Below are positions 1-10,497 of a stretch of DNA of 47,434 nt, one piece after another. How positions within the stretch are numbered: the first letter of the stretch is position 1; each line of letters begins with the position of its first letter. Below the pieces are notes generated by a model. The model was not told the DNA's origin. It searched no databases and was given only the letters and a program-made list of their open reading frames with translations. This DNA comes from Phytophthora quininea (Eukaryota; Oomycota; Peronosporomycetes; Peronosporales; Peronosporaceae). Both the position numbers and the translations under genes were made by a program. The DNA is taken from NCBI GenBank assembly GCA_011947345.1, contig JAAVTG010000915.1, positions 1-47,434 on the forward strand, written 5' to 3'.

Positions 1-414
1 CTCGAGCATTTGGGTCAGCATGCGGATCGTTTGGCCGCCCATACTGTGCCCGACGAGGTGAACTTTGTTGATCGATCCGTCGGCGTTGGTCTCACCCCAC
101 TGCGGATACAACCCCGTGAAGTTGCGGCCGTAGCGGTGGTGGCCGTAGTGAGTCGAGTGCGTCTCGCTGTAGTCGACCTGGCCGCCCTTGATCTGAGCGT
201 AGAGCTCGCAAGCTCGGTCCCAGTTGCTGGAGAAGGGACCGACGACGGCAGTGTAGACGGTGAAGCCTTGGGCCTCCAGTTCTTGTTGGAAGTCGCCTTG
301 CAGACCGCCCCAGTACTTGAAACCGAGGAGTTCGTCTCGACCCCGACCGGAGAAGCCGTGGACCAGCACGATCGGGTAGGAGTTGCCAGTAGCAAAGGTG
401 ATTTCGATAACGAA
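1..414 (-). CDS. Bacterial-type family I.5 lipase (partial, cut by window edge)
   Basis: The minus strand reads an alpha/beta-hydrolase segment closely resembling Geobacillus/Staphylococcus true lipases. In order it has LVHGFSGRG (oxyanion-hole region), GFKYWGG, then SSNWDRACELYAQIKGG, then GHHRYGRNFTGLYP, then the nucleophile elbow LVGHSMGGQT with the Ser codon at 43-45. The Asp in NWDRA and the His residues in the GHHRYGR region match the positions that bind structural zinc in that family. Only about the N-terminal third of the catalytic domain is present; the rest lies left of the window. Position 415-417 is an in-frame TAG that fits a splice acceptor (cgtctag), so the signal-peptide exon should lie upstream (above 415), but I could not identify it. 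Expected role is secreted triacylglycerol hydrolysis. Family call is strong; the 5' gene model is open. Confidence 0.72.
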
Positions 415-2072
415 CTAGACGAAGCCAAACCAAGTGGCTTTGACGTGACTGTAAATGGGGCGGTATTTCCTCTTGGAACATCGAAGCGAATTGGAAAATG
501 ACGTCGGAAGAGGTCGATAAGGTCTTCGCTTCGGAAAGATGGTCTTGCAGGAATACCCGAGATGGAAAAGCAGCAACATTCCCGCTCAGATCGACCAACC
601 ATCCTCGTTGGGGCGGGGGGTCATCGGAAGCCAAACAGTTAATGGTCCATGGAGAAAGACGACCGACCGACCGACCCACCGTCCGACGAACCAGACACCA
701 AGATCTGTGGGATCTGCGGGCCGAGGTCTCTCAACTCATCGCAGTCGTCTTAGCTCGCCACCAGCATCGATCTCCACCCCATGAAGCTCGCTTGCCAATT
801 CAATGCCCTTACCGGGAAACTTGTCACTTCCGCTCACCGATTGCCCCGCCGCTGCGTTGCTACGAACTACACCGAGACACCACACACCGAGACTCGCCAG
901 AATCACGGCCTAGGAATGCACCGAGACTGCAAGAGCTAGGTGACATAGCTTCTCTGTTCGACGAAAAGCTCTTGTTGCCCCGCCTTGGCAAGCGATATCT
1001 GCCGCACTAGAGGGGACATTCGTCAGCTGGAGCACGTCCTGACAGCGATGACAGCGTTCTGATCACTTTTCCGCAGCCGACTCGGCCTTGATCGCGCTGT
1101 CAGCTGCAGCATGGAGGTCGTGGCATCTGTCTCGACCAAGTCGCCGCCAACCGTCTTGAAAGCGCAGCCGCAGCAGTTGGAACGCTGTGCCTCTTGCACC
1201 TTCTGCTAAGTCGGTCGGTCGCCTTATCCGACTTGGGTAAGGCTCACGTGGGAGGCGCCGGTATCTTCGCGCGGACGAACTTGTTGGTCCCACCGCCAAT
1301 CCCAAAGCATTTCTGGCGACGTCCCTGCGAAGCAACGGCGGGAACGAAAGAGCATTTCCCCGCCGTGGACCTCAAGACGAAGCTGCTGTACCGCCCTACG
1401 TCGAAGGTAGCGCCACTGCCGTTTATGGCTCGCAGAGCCCGATCGTGTCGTCACTGCCGGCTCCTACGCCAAGGGGTTCATTTGTTCAAACCTTGAACAC
1501 TGTGGCGTCGAAGATAAGCAAGCGAGAAAACCCTTTTTCGCTGTTGGCGTCAGGGACTCCCGATAGGCAATCGGCGACACCGAAAGCGCGAGGATTGGCG
1601 CCTTGTTACAGAGACCTGAAGGCGACCACACTGCCTCTCTCAGCGAGTATGGGGCTTCAAATCTGTGGTGCCCGGTGACGCTTTGCGGCTGGGTGGACAG
1701 CATACTCCATGCTTTGTCTCTGCTCGTGCCACCAGCAACAAATGACATTGACAGCGCTCCAGTACAAATAGCCGAACGTGTTGAGCTGTAAGTGGTGTAG
1801 ATGATCACAAGCGGAGCCCGCAAGATTGCTGCGGGATATCCTACCCAAGCCTCGTGGTACTCTTCCATCGTCCGATCGCGGTGCTCCGGCCGATCACGGC
1901 TGTCTCCAGCGTCTCGCAGAGATCGCTACAAACGCAGCCGTTTTGTCCAGAGCCCCACCTGCTGCGCCATTTGCGTAGCAACGACGGAAGGTACGCACTC
2001 CCGGACTTTCGCGCGGGCCCCACAACGGAACTCGCGACCTCCAGTCCAACGAAAGAATAAAGCGGATTCAGA
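415..2072. other. Stretch without a supported gene
   Basis: Short open frames occur on both strands but none shows a recognisable domain, coherent composition or conserved start. The 5' exon of the lipase may lie here on the minus strand. A short CCGA-type tandem run sits near 657-675. I see nothing else I can support. Confidence 0.4.
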
Positions 2073-2938
2073 ATGGGCGCCGGAGCTCTCATCGGCATCA
2101 TCATCGGCGTGGTGGTGGTGCTCGGCCTCGCCGCCTTCTTCTTCTACCGCTACCAGAGCGGCCAGCGCGAGGACGACGAAAAGCAGTTCACAAGGACTAC
2201 CCCGGCTCCAAGGTCATGGACTCGGAGCACAATAACTCGGAGCCGACAGTGCAGAACACTCCGAGCGAGTACGACTTCACCACATTGGACGGGCCGTCCA
2301 CGAAGGCCACACCGGACCCGCTCAACTCGTCCATCGCCATCCTGCACAGCAGCTCGCCCAGTCCGTCGCAGGAACCGACGCGGTACAACTTCGATCCGGC
2401 GCAGTCCACCGTGAACGGTGCGGCGCCGTCCACATCGCCGTTCCATAAGAAGGAGGCGGTGCAGGCCTCCAGACCCAGCACCAGCAACTTTGAAGCCCAC
2501 TCGATGGAGTTCAACGCCGCCCCGGGCAGCTACGCCGAGTCCTACAACGAGTCGTACGCCGGTTCCTTCGCCGGGTCGATCGCCGGCTCGATGGCCGGGT
2601 CGATGGCCGGGTCCTACGCCAATTCGTTCTCCGGGACGTACAACGGACAGGGAGTGCTCAACTCGTTCGACGGAAGCGTCGACGGGTTCGGTAGGGAGAC
2701 GTCGGAGTTCGGCCGCGAGACGTCCGAGTTCGGTCGCGACACGACGGCGACGACCGTGTCGGAGGCTTTGGAGCGACAGAGTGAGGTCCCGGCCGAGGAA
2801 TCGTCGCACTGGATGGACGACATGCGCGGCACCAACGACAGCTACGCCATGCTGGAGTCGGGCTCGTTCGACCGCACATCGGCGCTGTCGCGATTCTCCA
2901 CCGATTCGGATATCACGAGCCGCCCCACGCAGACCTAA
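2073..2938 (+). CDS. Single-pass membrane protein with AGS and FGRETSE repeats (one frame break)
   Basis: The start at 2073 opens a short N-terminus followed at once by a hydrophobic, glycine-rich helix (GALIGIIIGVVVVLGLAAFF) and a charged YRYQSGQREDDEK stop-transfer, which suggests a membrane-anchored protein with a long soluble tail. The frame breaks at about 2187-2195. The continuation, KDYPGSKVMDSE and onward to the stop at 2938, is in another frame and joins if one base is added. The tail (about 250 residues) is Ser/Thr/Glu-rich. It has repeats of AGS followed by F, I or M at 2554-2620 and tandem FGRETSE heptads at 2688-2740. No enzyme domain is visible. Topology and function are not assigned. 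It could be a cell-surface or wall-linked protein. Confidence 0.6.
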
Positions 2939-3110
2939 GCCAGAGGAAGGAAGAGATGTATCTATAGTAACTGGTTAGGACGCCGGCGGAGTTTTTCAAT
3001 GCCGAATGCAAACAGTTTTGAGGACCAGAAGGCGGAGAAACAATGGAGTCAAGTTGTCAACGTGCAAAAGTACTATGTATTTCGTTACTTGGCTTGTGGC
3101 TGCTCACAGT

Positions 3111-4594
3111 TTACCTACGGGGACCGACGCCACGCTTCGGAGTCGGGAAGTGGAGCGGCACCGACAGCACCACACGATGCACTTGCTTCTTGGATGCAAG
3201 CGATGAAGCGCTGCCGAAGACGGCCGCGTCGGCCTTGCCCTTTCGACCACACAGCCCAATTGACGGCAGTACGTCGTGAGCGACACGGCCGAGCGCTTCA
3301 GGTCGGAGCCGACCTCGGTCAGATCGAGACTGAAGTCGTTGGCAGTCAGCGCCACCACCAAGGTACAGGATCAGCTTGTCCTTCTTGGGTTTGGGCTGCA
3401 GGTACGTCGGGTAGCCGTTGCTGCCTTCCTCGACATCCGTAAAGAGCTTGAGGAAGTGACGCACCACCACGATCGGAATGCCCTTCTCTTCGCTTAGCAC
3501 AGCCGCAGACTTGCGCAGTGGGAAGCGCGAGTTGAAAAAGTCGATCATGTATGCAATGTACACTACGAGGATGACCTTGTTGACGTCGTACGGTGTTGAC
3601 AGCGACAGAAGCAGACGCGTAGGCAGTGACGCCAAGTTCAGACTGGCAGCGTACTCGACCGCGCTCGTGCTGCTCAACGCCTCGATCACCTCCTCGGCCA
3701 TAATCGTCAGCGAATCCATGACAGGACCATCCATAACTGTAAAACGAGACCGTTAGAGCCCACTTCCACAACAAACCAGTACAAATACTTACACTTGCGA
3801 AGGTCGTAGACGCGGTCAGGCGTGGGGCATCGATGTCGCAGGGAGGTAGGATGGTATTCCGTGTCGTTGCCAACGCAGCCGCCTCCTTGGAGTAGTTGGC
3901 GTCGCGAGCACGCTCCTCCTCTTCTTTGCGCTTAGCCGCCGAGATTTTCTTCTGCAGCGTCTGCGAGACCGAAGCCGCGCCACTGATGTGCTCCAAGTCG
4001 ACGATGTTCTCCTCGCGGTTCTTCTGCATGCGCTTGCTCTTCTTACTACCGAAGACCTCGACCAGGTCGCGTCTCTGCTCCATAAAGCTCTTGTCCTCGC
4101 CGCGGTTCTCGTCAATGTTCTCGGACGAGCCCTTGATGGCCTGCTGCATGACGTAGATCTGGTTGACGTTGCACAGCTTCACCTCCTTGGTGTTCTTGTC
4201 GTAAACGCCTACAGCATAGCTGGCATCGGATCAAATAAAGAAAGATTAAATAACTGGCAGCAATTTACAAAGTAATTGTAATTACTGCACCTGGAGAAGT
4301 CGTGGCTGGAGCCCAAGTAGCCAAAGTTGGCGCCTTGGTACGCCACTTTGTCGGAGCTGGAGATCACCAGCCGCTGCTTCTTGGCAGGGTTCTCGAACAC
4401 TTCAAAGGCCAAGTCTTTGCGCTGGTTCGGAGGCGGCGGGCCGTTGCGGAACGTCGCTGCAATAGACAATCGCAGTGTGTCATAAGGTGAATTGGCCAAT
4501 ACGCTGCACTGATTTAACCGGTACGCACCGACGACGGGGCGGCGCTGTCGAACGCTGGCTGGTGCTGCAGATGGACCTTGACGCGCTTGCTCAT
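3111..4594 (-). CDS. RPA49: DNA-directed RNA polymerase I subunit A49/PAF53-like
   Basis: Four exons: 4594-4525, 4456-4291, 4219-3793 and 3736-3111, with GT-AG introns of 68, 71 and 56 bp. The protein starts MSKRVKVHLQ. It contains KKQRLVISSSDKVAYQGANF, SSYAVGVYDKNTKEVKLCNV, then EVFGSKKSKRMQKNREENIV, then LPPCDID and RVYDLRKFMDG, matching the order of PAF53 (dimerisation domain, linker, then the tandem winged helix). The C-terminal part carries DVNKVILVVYIAYMIDFFNS and TTYCRQLGCVV and ends KRGVGPRR. A49 works with A34.5 in Pol I initiation and elongation on rDNA in the nucleolus. Three frame breaks lie at 3824-3827 (G4, expected G5), near 3360, and at 3241-3243 (T3, expected T4). They look like sequencing errors because the code between them is intact. 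It is divergent from the CAPZB gene with a 144-bp gap. Confidence 0.8.
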
Positions 4595-4660
4595 GGCTCG
4601 GTGGACGTGCTTGACGTGCTATTGCTTGGACTGCAGCGCTTGCGTTGAAAACGTTTTTAT

Positions 4661-4676
4661 TCATTTTTTCATTGGT
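4661..4676 (+). promoter_or_regulatory. Initiator-like core promoter of the capping protein gene
   Basis: TCATTTTTTCATTGG resembles the oomycete initiator consensus (TCATTYBNCAWTTT) with one inserted T, lying about 65-75 bp ahead of the ATG at 4739 in the short divergent spacer. Pattern match by eye only. Confidence 0.35.
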
Positions 4677-4738
4677 TAGAACTAAACTTAACCTTATAAC
4701 CAACTGATTATCGCCGAAATAACCAAGACGAGGGCAAG

Positions 4739-5592
4739 ATGAGCGACGCCGACGCCATGACGGCGAGTCTGAACCTCATGCGCCGTATGCCCCCGCGCGA
4801 GGTGGAGACGGACGTGTACAACCTCACGCGTCTGGCGCCTTCCCTGGCCGACGACCTGTACCAGCGCGTGGATCAGCCGCTGCAAGTGGCCGTAGACCCC
4901 GCCAACGGCCGCAAGTACCTCCTGTGCGACTACAACCGCGACGGTGACTCGTATCGGTCCCCGTGGACCAACCAGTACGATCCAGCAGTTAATGACGGGG
5001 AAGGGTTCTATCCCTCCGAGACCCTACGGGAGCTGGAAGTGCAGGCCAACGAGATCTTCGACTCGTACAGGGAGCTCTACTACCAAGGAGGCATCTCGTC
5101 CGTCTACATGTGGGACCTGGAGCCAGGTTTCGCGGCCTGTTTCTTAGTAAAGAAAGATGTGGTGGACCAACGTTTTGTTGAGAAAGGCTCGTGGAACTCC
5201 ATCCACGTCATTGAAGTGCAGGAAGGCAGCGACGTGGTGGACAAGGGCGTCAAGAAGGCCACGTACCGCCTCACGACGTCCGTGCTGCTGGCCATGAAGG
5301 TGAAGCGGCCGGAACTCGGAGACTTGACGTTGGACGGCACGCTCACTCGTCAGACGGAGCGCACGATGGAGTTCGAAGACCAATTCGACCACGTGTCCAA
5401 CATGGGACGGATGGTCGAGGACATGGAGATCGACATGCGCTCGAGTCTGACGGACTGTACATCTCCAAGACGCGCGAGGTGGTCAACGGCATGCGCAAGC
5501 TGCAGCAAGGACCCATTGCAGCCAACCCGTTTGTCGGGGAACTGACCGGCGCAGTGCTTAAACATGGCCTCAAGAAGGCGCAGGAGGAGTAG
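4739..5592 (+). CDS. CAPZB: F-actin-capping protein subunit beta
   Basis: Intronless. The N-terminus MSDADAMTASLNLMRRMPP is followed by SLADDLYQRVDQPL, YLLCDYNRDGDSYRSPW, then GGISSVYMWDLEPGFAACFL, WNSIHVIEVQEGSD, TLTRQTERTMEFEDQFDHVS and MGRMVEDMEIDMRSSL, which aligns along the whole length with animal and plant CapZ beta. The tail GLYISKTREVVNGMRKLQ to the stop at 5592 is in a shifted frame; one missing base near 5447-5450 explains this, and the total of about 284 residues fits the family. The protein forms a heterodimer with the alpha subunit and caps actin barbed ends in the cytoplasm. The C-terminal tail, the actin-binding tentacle, is preserved after the frame correction. The alpha subunit is not in this window. 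Confidence 0.92.
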
Positions 5593-5777
5593 GAATCGCC
5601 ATTTGAAGTGTCCTGCAAAATCATACAGCTTGATGTCTGTGCGAATTGTTTGCTTGTCAAGACAAGAAATAAAAAAGTTATCGACAAGATTGATCGACGA
5701 TTGCCTACCAAAGCGTCTGTCCGTTATGACATGCCGCTCAGTCGTTTCCGTGTGCAGCTTTACCCGCCGCGCTGCTT

Positions 5778-5791
5778 CACATAACATTTTG
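5778..5791 (+). promoter_or_regulatory. Weak initiator-like motif before the TMBIM-like gene
   Basis: TCACATAACATTTT keeps the TCA and CATTTT halves of the oomycete initiator 7 bp ahead of the ATG at 5798. The match is imperfect, and so close a start site would leave a very short leader. Confidence 0.2.
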
Positions 5792-5797
5792 TCAAGC

Positions 5798-6925
5798 ATG
5801 CCGCCTTCTGCCCGATCACCTCTGAGTGATTGTGTCAAGAATCACGACTCAGGAATCGACTTTGTGGTGCTCGACAACATGGATGAGGAATTGCACCCAC
5901 ACGAGAAAGAAGCAATTCCAGTTCTTCCGCTTCCGTCTACCGTCTACATCGACTATGTCAAGCGGAGAATCGATCGCTGGAATGATGGAAACGTGTCGGC
6001 AGAGCTACTGGATGCGAGTTCGGAACTCCCCTTGGGTTTCAAGCTGCCTTCCGAAGAAAAGTGCTGCTCGTATTCGCCTTACAGCTCTTTGGGGAGTGGC
6101 TTATCGTGGGGATTGCCACCTTCCACCCTTCTGTCCGCGACAAAGTCATCCCAACGTTCGTCGACTTTAATCCTGCGTTGGCGATAATGTGCGGACTGTC
6201 AGCTATCGCCACGCTCGCTGTCTTGTATTCCCCGCACAAGATGTTGCATCAACGTGGCACTCCTACTGCTGTTTACTGTCCTCCAGGCTGCCACCTTCGT
6301 CGGGTTGAAGGTGGCTTTCAAGACACAGATTGGTTTCTTTAACTGCGGCGCCACCTTCGCCTGGTCGTTACTTATGGTTTTTGTCGTCGGCGCTCGACTG
6401 AAAGACGACAATGACGCTGACTGTCTTATCCCCAACCGACATCTCATCTCGCCGCAAGTTGCTGGGGCGCTAGCGGTCCTGATGGTAGCTTGCGTATTAA
6501 GTGTGCTGTTGGTGGTTTACGGCACACAATTCGTCACAGGCTCGGCCTTTGGATACTCGCTGCTGTTCCAGCTCGTGTTGCTCACTTGGTTTGCTTGGGA
6601 CGCAAAGTGCATGTTCGAAGTGATGGCAGCGGATGAATACGCTCACGGCGTCATTTATCTCTACACGGACATCGTACTCTGTGTCGCAGCCTCAGTTACC
6701 ATGACCGCTGCGGCAGTCGGATTCACGTCTCTGCTGGCAGTATTCAGTGATCTCGCGGACTGCTGGAATTGCTGCATTTGCGTTGTCGACGTGGGCGACC
6801 TAGCAGCGACGAGGACCAGGACGGCTAATTACAATTCTACGGCAGCAAGGACGAGGGAACATCGCCACCACAGTGCAGCAACTCGGGAAAACCGCGCCAG
6901 ACTTGTACCAATGGAGCGCGTATGA
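5798..6925 (+). CDS. Multi-pass membrane protein, probably TMBIM/Lifeguard (Bax inhibitor-1) family
   Basis: Start at MPPSARSPLSDCVKNHD, giving an acidic N-terminal cytosolic region of about 85 residues (LDNMDEELHPHEKEAI, YIDYVKRRIDRWNDGNVSAE), then about six or seven hydrophobic helices to about 6750. The first helices read VLLVFALQLFGEWLIVGIAT and IMCGLSAIATLAVLY. The final hairpin contains EVMAADEYAHGVIYLYTDIV, which parallels the EEYxxAALxLYxDI signature before the last helix in TMBIM proteins. These are ER/Golgi calcium-leak and cell-death regulators. Two frame breaks: A4 at 6057-6060 (A5 expected) and one near 6248-6253. The C-terminus is uncertain: after 6780 three frames compete, and one acidic frame runs on to a stop at 7042-7044. 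Membrane topology is clear; the family call is moderate. Confidence 0.55.
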
Positions 6926-7342
6926 ATCAGTCGCCAACCGTGCCGGCAAGCGATGAATATTGGGGCTCTACGCTTGGCTTTGTCGGGAAGAGGACAGGCG
7001 ACAGTATCGAAGCAACCGGGGAGGGTTTCGATGACTCGTACTGATACTGCACGCACCGCTCGATCAAGGCCGAGACGAATGGTAAACACGACGTTTTCTG
7101 ACAGCGCAAACAATCGTGCAGCCTTCACTCGGGAATCGTTGCAGCACTACATCGAGCAAAGAGATCGTCACTCGGCGGGGATCGCTCTTGTGCGTTGCTG
7201 CAGTGCCGGATCTATTCGCGACTGGCGCTGGCTGCATGCCGCCTAAAGTAAAAGTATCTCGCTTCAAACTCCACTCCTTAACCTGCAACTTCTTACTTAA
7301 CTCAAATTAAGTTCTCACCCCAAGTAGCAACCACATTTAATC

Positions 7343-8247
7343 ATGCGACTGGAGCACTTTTTCCGGCATGGCGACGGCAACGTCTGCGCCGGCATTCGAG
7401 CACCTGACGACGCGAAACCGAGCGTCCAAGAAGATGAGGACATTCCGGACAGAGGTGTGCTGTACATCCACGGCCCCGCAGACTCCGGCCAGACGTCTCT
7501 GTTGCTACAGTACGGATTCACACAGGTTCAGACTGGTAAGGGGTGGCGTTGGTGCTGCGCGGAGATTCCGGTGCCTCCCAACAGCCTGCGGCCGACTCGA
7601 TCGTGCCATTAATCCCTTGTGCAAAGTGCGATCAGCCGGTGCAAACCGGCGAGGACAATGCAATCTGGCAGCAGATCCACATCAAGTAGGTCAAGTTGAA
7701 GTGTAGCCATTTTACAATAGCTGATGTATGTTATTTGTTGGTAGGTACTTGAAGACAAGCACCGAGTTGCAACATTTTCTGTGCTCGTTGCATGTCGTGG
7801 CTAAGCAGACGTCGGTGTTGATCATCGACAGCTTTGAACAGTTCTTCCCGGATCAAACGTAGAGAAATCGTTTGACGGGTTTTATTCTGGTTAATTGCTG
7901 AAACGTTTTTTTATTTTTGCAGTGACATGGGGAGCGTATACCAGACCATGGCGTACTTGCTAGATGCGAGAGAATACATGGAGTCGTCCACTGGATTTGG
8001 CGCCGTCGTGGTTGTGGGGAAGACGGATGCGTTTTTCCTCCGGGACCGACTGCGCCTTCGACGATGGTGCAAATTCTTGGAGATCCGTCCCGACAAGGAA
8101 CCGGAAGTGTTCACTCTGCGTGAAGAGACTGAAGACAATGTTACTGTGGCTGATTCACAGCAGACACAGATCCAATACCAATTCTCGCCAGCTGAAGAAA
8201 ATGGAGTCTTTCAGTTACTTCACGTGCGGCGTGGAGACGACGGGTAA
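7343..8247 (+). CDS. SWSAP1-like RAD51-paralog ATPase with degenerate Walker A
   Basis: Three exons, 7343-7685, 7745-7858 and 7923-8247, with introns of 59 and 64 bp that restore phase exactly. The N-terminal part has VLYIHGPADSGQTSLLLQYG, a P-loop in which the Lys codon is CAG (7490-7492). After the frame break at G4 (7540-7543, G5 expected) comes VALVLRGDSGA, then PLIPCAKCDQPVQ. Exon 2 has STELQHFLCSLH and the Walker B-like SVLIIDSFEQFF. Exon 3 has a helical region and a C-terminal beta-rich part ending VRRGDDG. The order resembles SWSAP1, a small RecA-fold partner of SWIM-domain proteins in homologous recombination. Other RecA-like small ATPases remain possible. It is convergent with the eIF4G-like gene (176 bp between stops). 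Confidence 0.5.
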
Positions 8248-8423
8248 TAACTATTTGGGTTACTTGGTTTTCTTGTTTCTGTTTGAGGGTTAAATATCGC
8301 TAACCTATCGAATTTTCTACGTTACTTGGCATATCTTCACTCCCACAGCAAAAAATGTTCACTCTTGAGCAGCAGTGGGCACACTGGAGCCAGCTTCAGA
8401 TCTAGTTAACTCCGTTGCTGCGG

Positions 8424-10497
8424 CTACAGTTCGAGAGACCGTCTTTTCTTGCTGTTCGGGGTTTCGACATCCGCAGCCTTAACAGGAGATGCTACCGGTG
8501 TGGTCGGCGCAGACGAGTTGCCGTCTTGGGATTTCTTTATCCATCCACGTGCTCGAAGCGTTTTCAGCTGGCATCAAACCCGAAAGTATTAGGATATCAC
8601 ACATTTGACTGCGTCTAACGTAACTTACCGTAGTGATGAGGTTTTTGACACGACTCGGGAGTTCGCAATTATCTCGAATCCGCACCAGGACTACGAAATA
8701 CTCGTCCATTGTCCGTCGAGAGGCTGGACTAGATCCATCGAGCAGATCGCCAACCTAAACAGCCTCCTGTTAGCGCCAACTACCGGTAGTGATGACAATA
8801 CTAAGCAAACCTGGGAAAGAAGACCGCACGCCGCCTCAATAATCTCTGCCTGCGGCTTCACTTCATCATCAAGCATCATTGCAATGCAGACATGCATGAT
8901 GTTCTCAGTGAGGAGCTGTCGCCGGAACAAATCCCCAACGAAGCCAACATTCTGAAGCATACACTTCCGCCGCCACGAGTGCTGCGATGGCCCATTATGC
9001 CCGATGTTTCCGTTTTTGGATTTGCTAGAGTACGTGGGCTGGTCATCAGGCTCTTCGATCAGCGACTCGTAGCACTTGGTGAGCAGGATCCGCCGGAAGT
9101 TGATCGTTTTAGCCCCGTCCTTAAACTCTGGCGTCCGCTCCGACATACCCGAGCACAATTGCGCGTACGAATCACTTCAACGGACACAAAATCAGTCCCA
9201 ACCTAACACTTCTCAACACGATTGCTAGGCAATCGTACCTCAACGTTGGGTTAGCAATAGCGCGGTCAAACAGCAGGCCGATAATCTCTTGCAACGTATG
9301 CGTGCACGTGATCGTGATGGCCATGAACGCCTCCAGAATCGAGTCTACCTTGCCAGGACCGACATCGTCCAATAACCTGCTCACCAGCAACCCAAATTCG
9401 TCACAACACGTACACTGTCGCTCTAAGGAATGCAAACGTACGTGGCAATGCGTCGCTTTGCGGCGATTGCTTCTTCGACAGGGTTGACTGGCTCAATGGC
9501 AGGCGGTTTGCCGCCGTCGGAGGATGCAACTCCATTCGCAGCGTCCTCCGTCGGAGGTCCAGTGTAGAGTCCCATGTTCATGGCGTACTCTGTGGGGTTG
9601 AAGTAGCACACCAAGGACGCGTCGTACGACAGGACGCCTCCCGCTTTCTGCTTCTTGTCCTTTTTGTTTTTGGCCTTGCTCTTCTTGTCGCCCATCACCG
9701 CATCTGCGCCGATCGTATCGGCCCAAGCAAAATCCTCCGGCATCATCTCGTATAGCGGTTGGAACTGCATTGCACCATTAGTCCCTCCACAACAGCAAAT
9801 GAATATAATATTAGAGTATTCTTTACCTTGAGCAGCTCCGCAATCGTGTACACCAGTCTCCCTTCACTTTCGACCCAAGTTTCTAGTCATCAAGTCCACA
9901 ACTATTAGCTCCCAGCCAATAATAATAATAATAATAATAATAAATATTTTACCTTGGGTGGTGTCGGATTTTGACACACGTCGGGAATGCCAGCGATGCG
10001 ATGATCTCCAACCGGTTGGAACTACCCCGTAAAAATAACAATAAGCTTCGTACTGTAAATTTCTATCGTAACTTCACTTACCGTCATCAAATACTCCTTG
10101 GAGTAGATGAACCTGTCGTGTAATGGCGAGTAGCCCTCCTACAGCATCGTGTTAGTATGAATGTCTTTAGAATAACGCTGCGTTATTAACGCAAAATATG
10201 TTACCCCTTACGTAAGAAATGGGCTCTCCGTCCTCTGTGACGTTCACGTCGTGGCCAAAGTCTGCGGCTCTCTCCAGCGCCGTCTTCCCATTGGCTGGCT
10301 CGGCCTCTTTCTTGGCTGGAGACGCCGCCGCTTCCTTCGCTGCGGATGCAGCTTCTGATTTGACTGGAGACGCCGCTGGGGCCGAGAAGCTGCAGCAAGA
10401 GAGCGCGTTACAGAGGTGGAGAACATGTGGGGAGGCGTACGAAGGTGGAGACGTGCCTGGGGACCCACTCGCCGGCGTTCGGGTTGAGCTTGGACAT
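8424..10497 (-). CDS. Short eIF4G/PAIP1-like translation factor: PAM2, two eIF4E-binding motifs, MIF4G
   Basis: Exons downstream of the N-terminal part: ...-10212, 10138-10082, 10021-9953, 9882-9827, 9764-9442, 9376-9239, 9174-8811, 8754-8629 and 8567-8424. All introns are GT-AG and most about 56-70 bp. The start MSKLNPNAGEWVP is a PAM2-like PABP-binding motif. An Ala/Lys-rich linker follows, then YSKEYLM and YTIAELL, both matching the eIF4E-binding consensus Y-x4-L-hydrophobic. A Lys-rich region (KKSKAKNKKDKKQK) precedes a MIF4G domain: DSILEAFMAITITC, IIGLLFDRAIANPTL, YAQLCSGMSERTPEF, INFRRILLTKCYESLIEE, NVGFVGDLFRRQLLTENIM, and RRTMDEYFVVL. The C-terminus ends KKRRSLEL. The likely role is bridging eIF4E, PABP and eIF4A in cytoplasmic initiation. 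At about 520 residues it is much shorter than animal eIF4G, with no visible MA3 domain. Frame breaks: T3 at 9880-9882 and one near 10456-10460, where an extra intron is the alternative. Confidence 0.78.
9919..9944. repeat. AAT trinucleotide microsatellite in an intron
   Basis: An uninterrupted run of AAT units lies inside the intron between exons 10021-9953 and 9882-9827 of the eIF4G-like gene. Confidence 0.9.

Noticed and set aside
2187..2216. A mini-intron in the AGS-repeat membrane protein
   Set aside because: Only a few bases separate the two frames, far below the 56-71 bp introns seen elsewhere in the window.
2150..2809. 219-codon minus-strand open frame
   Set aside because: Arg/Gly-rich shadow of the membrane-protein tail; no family features.
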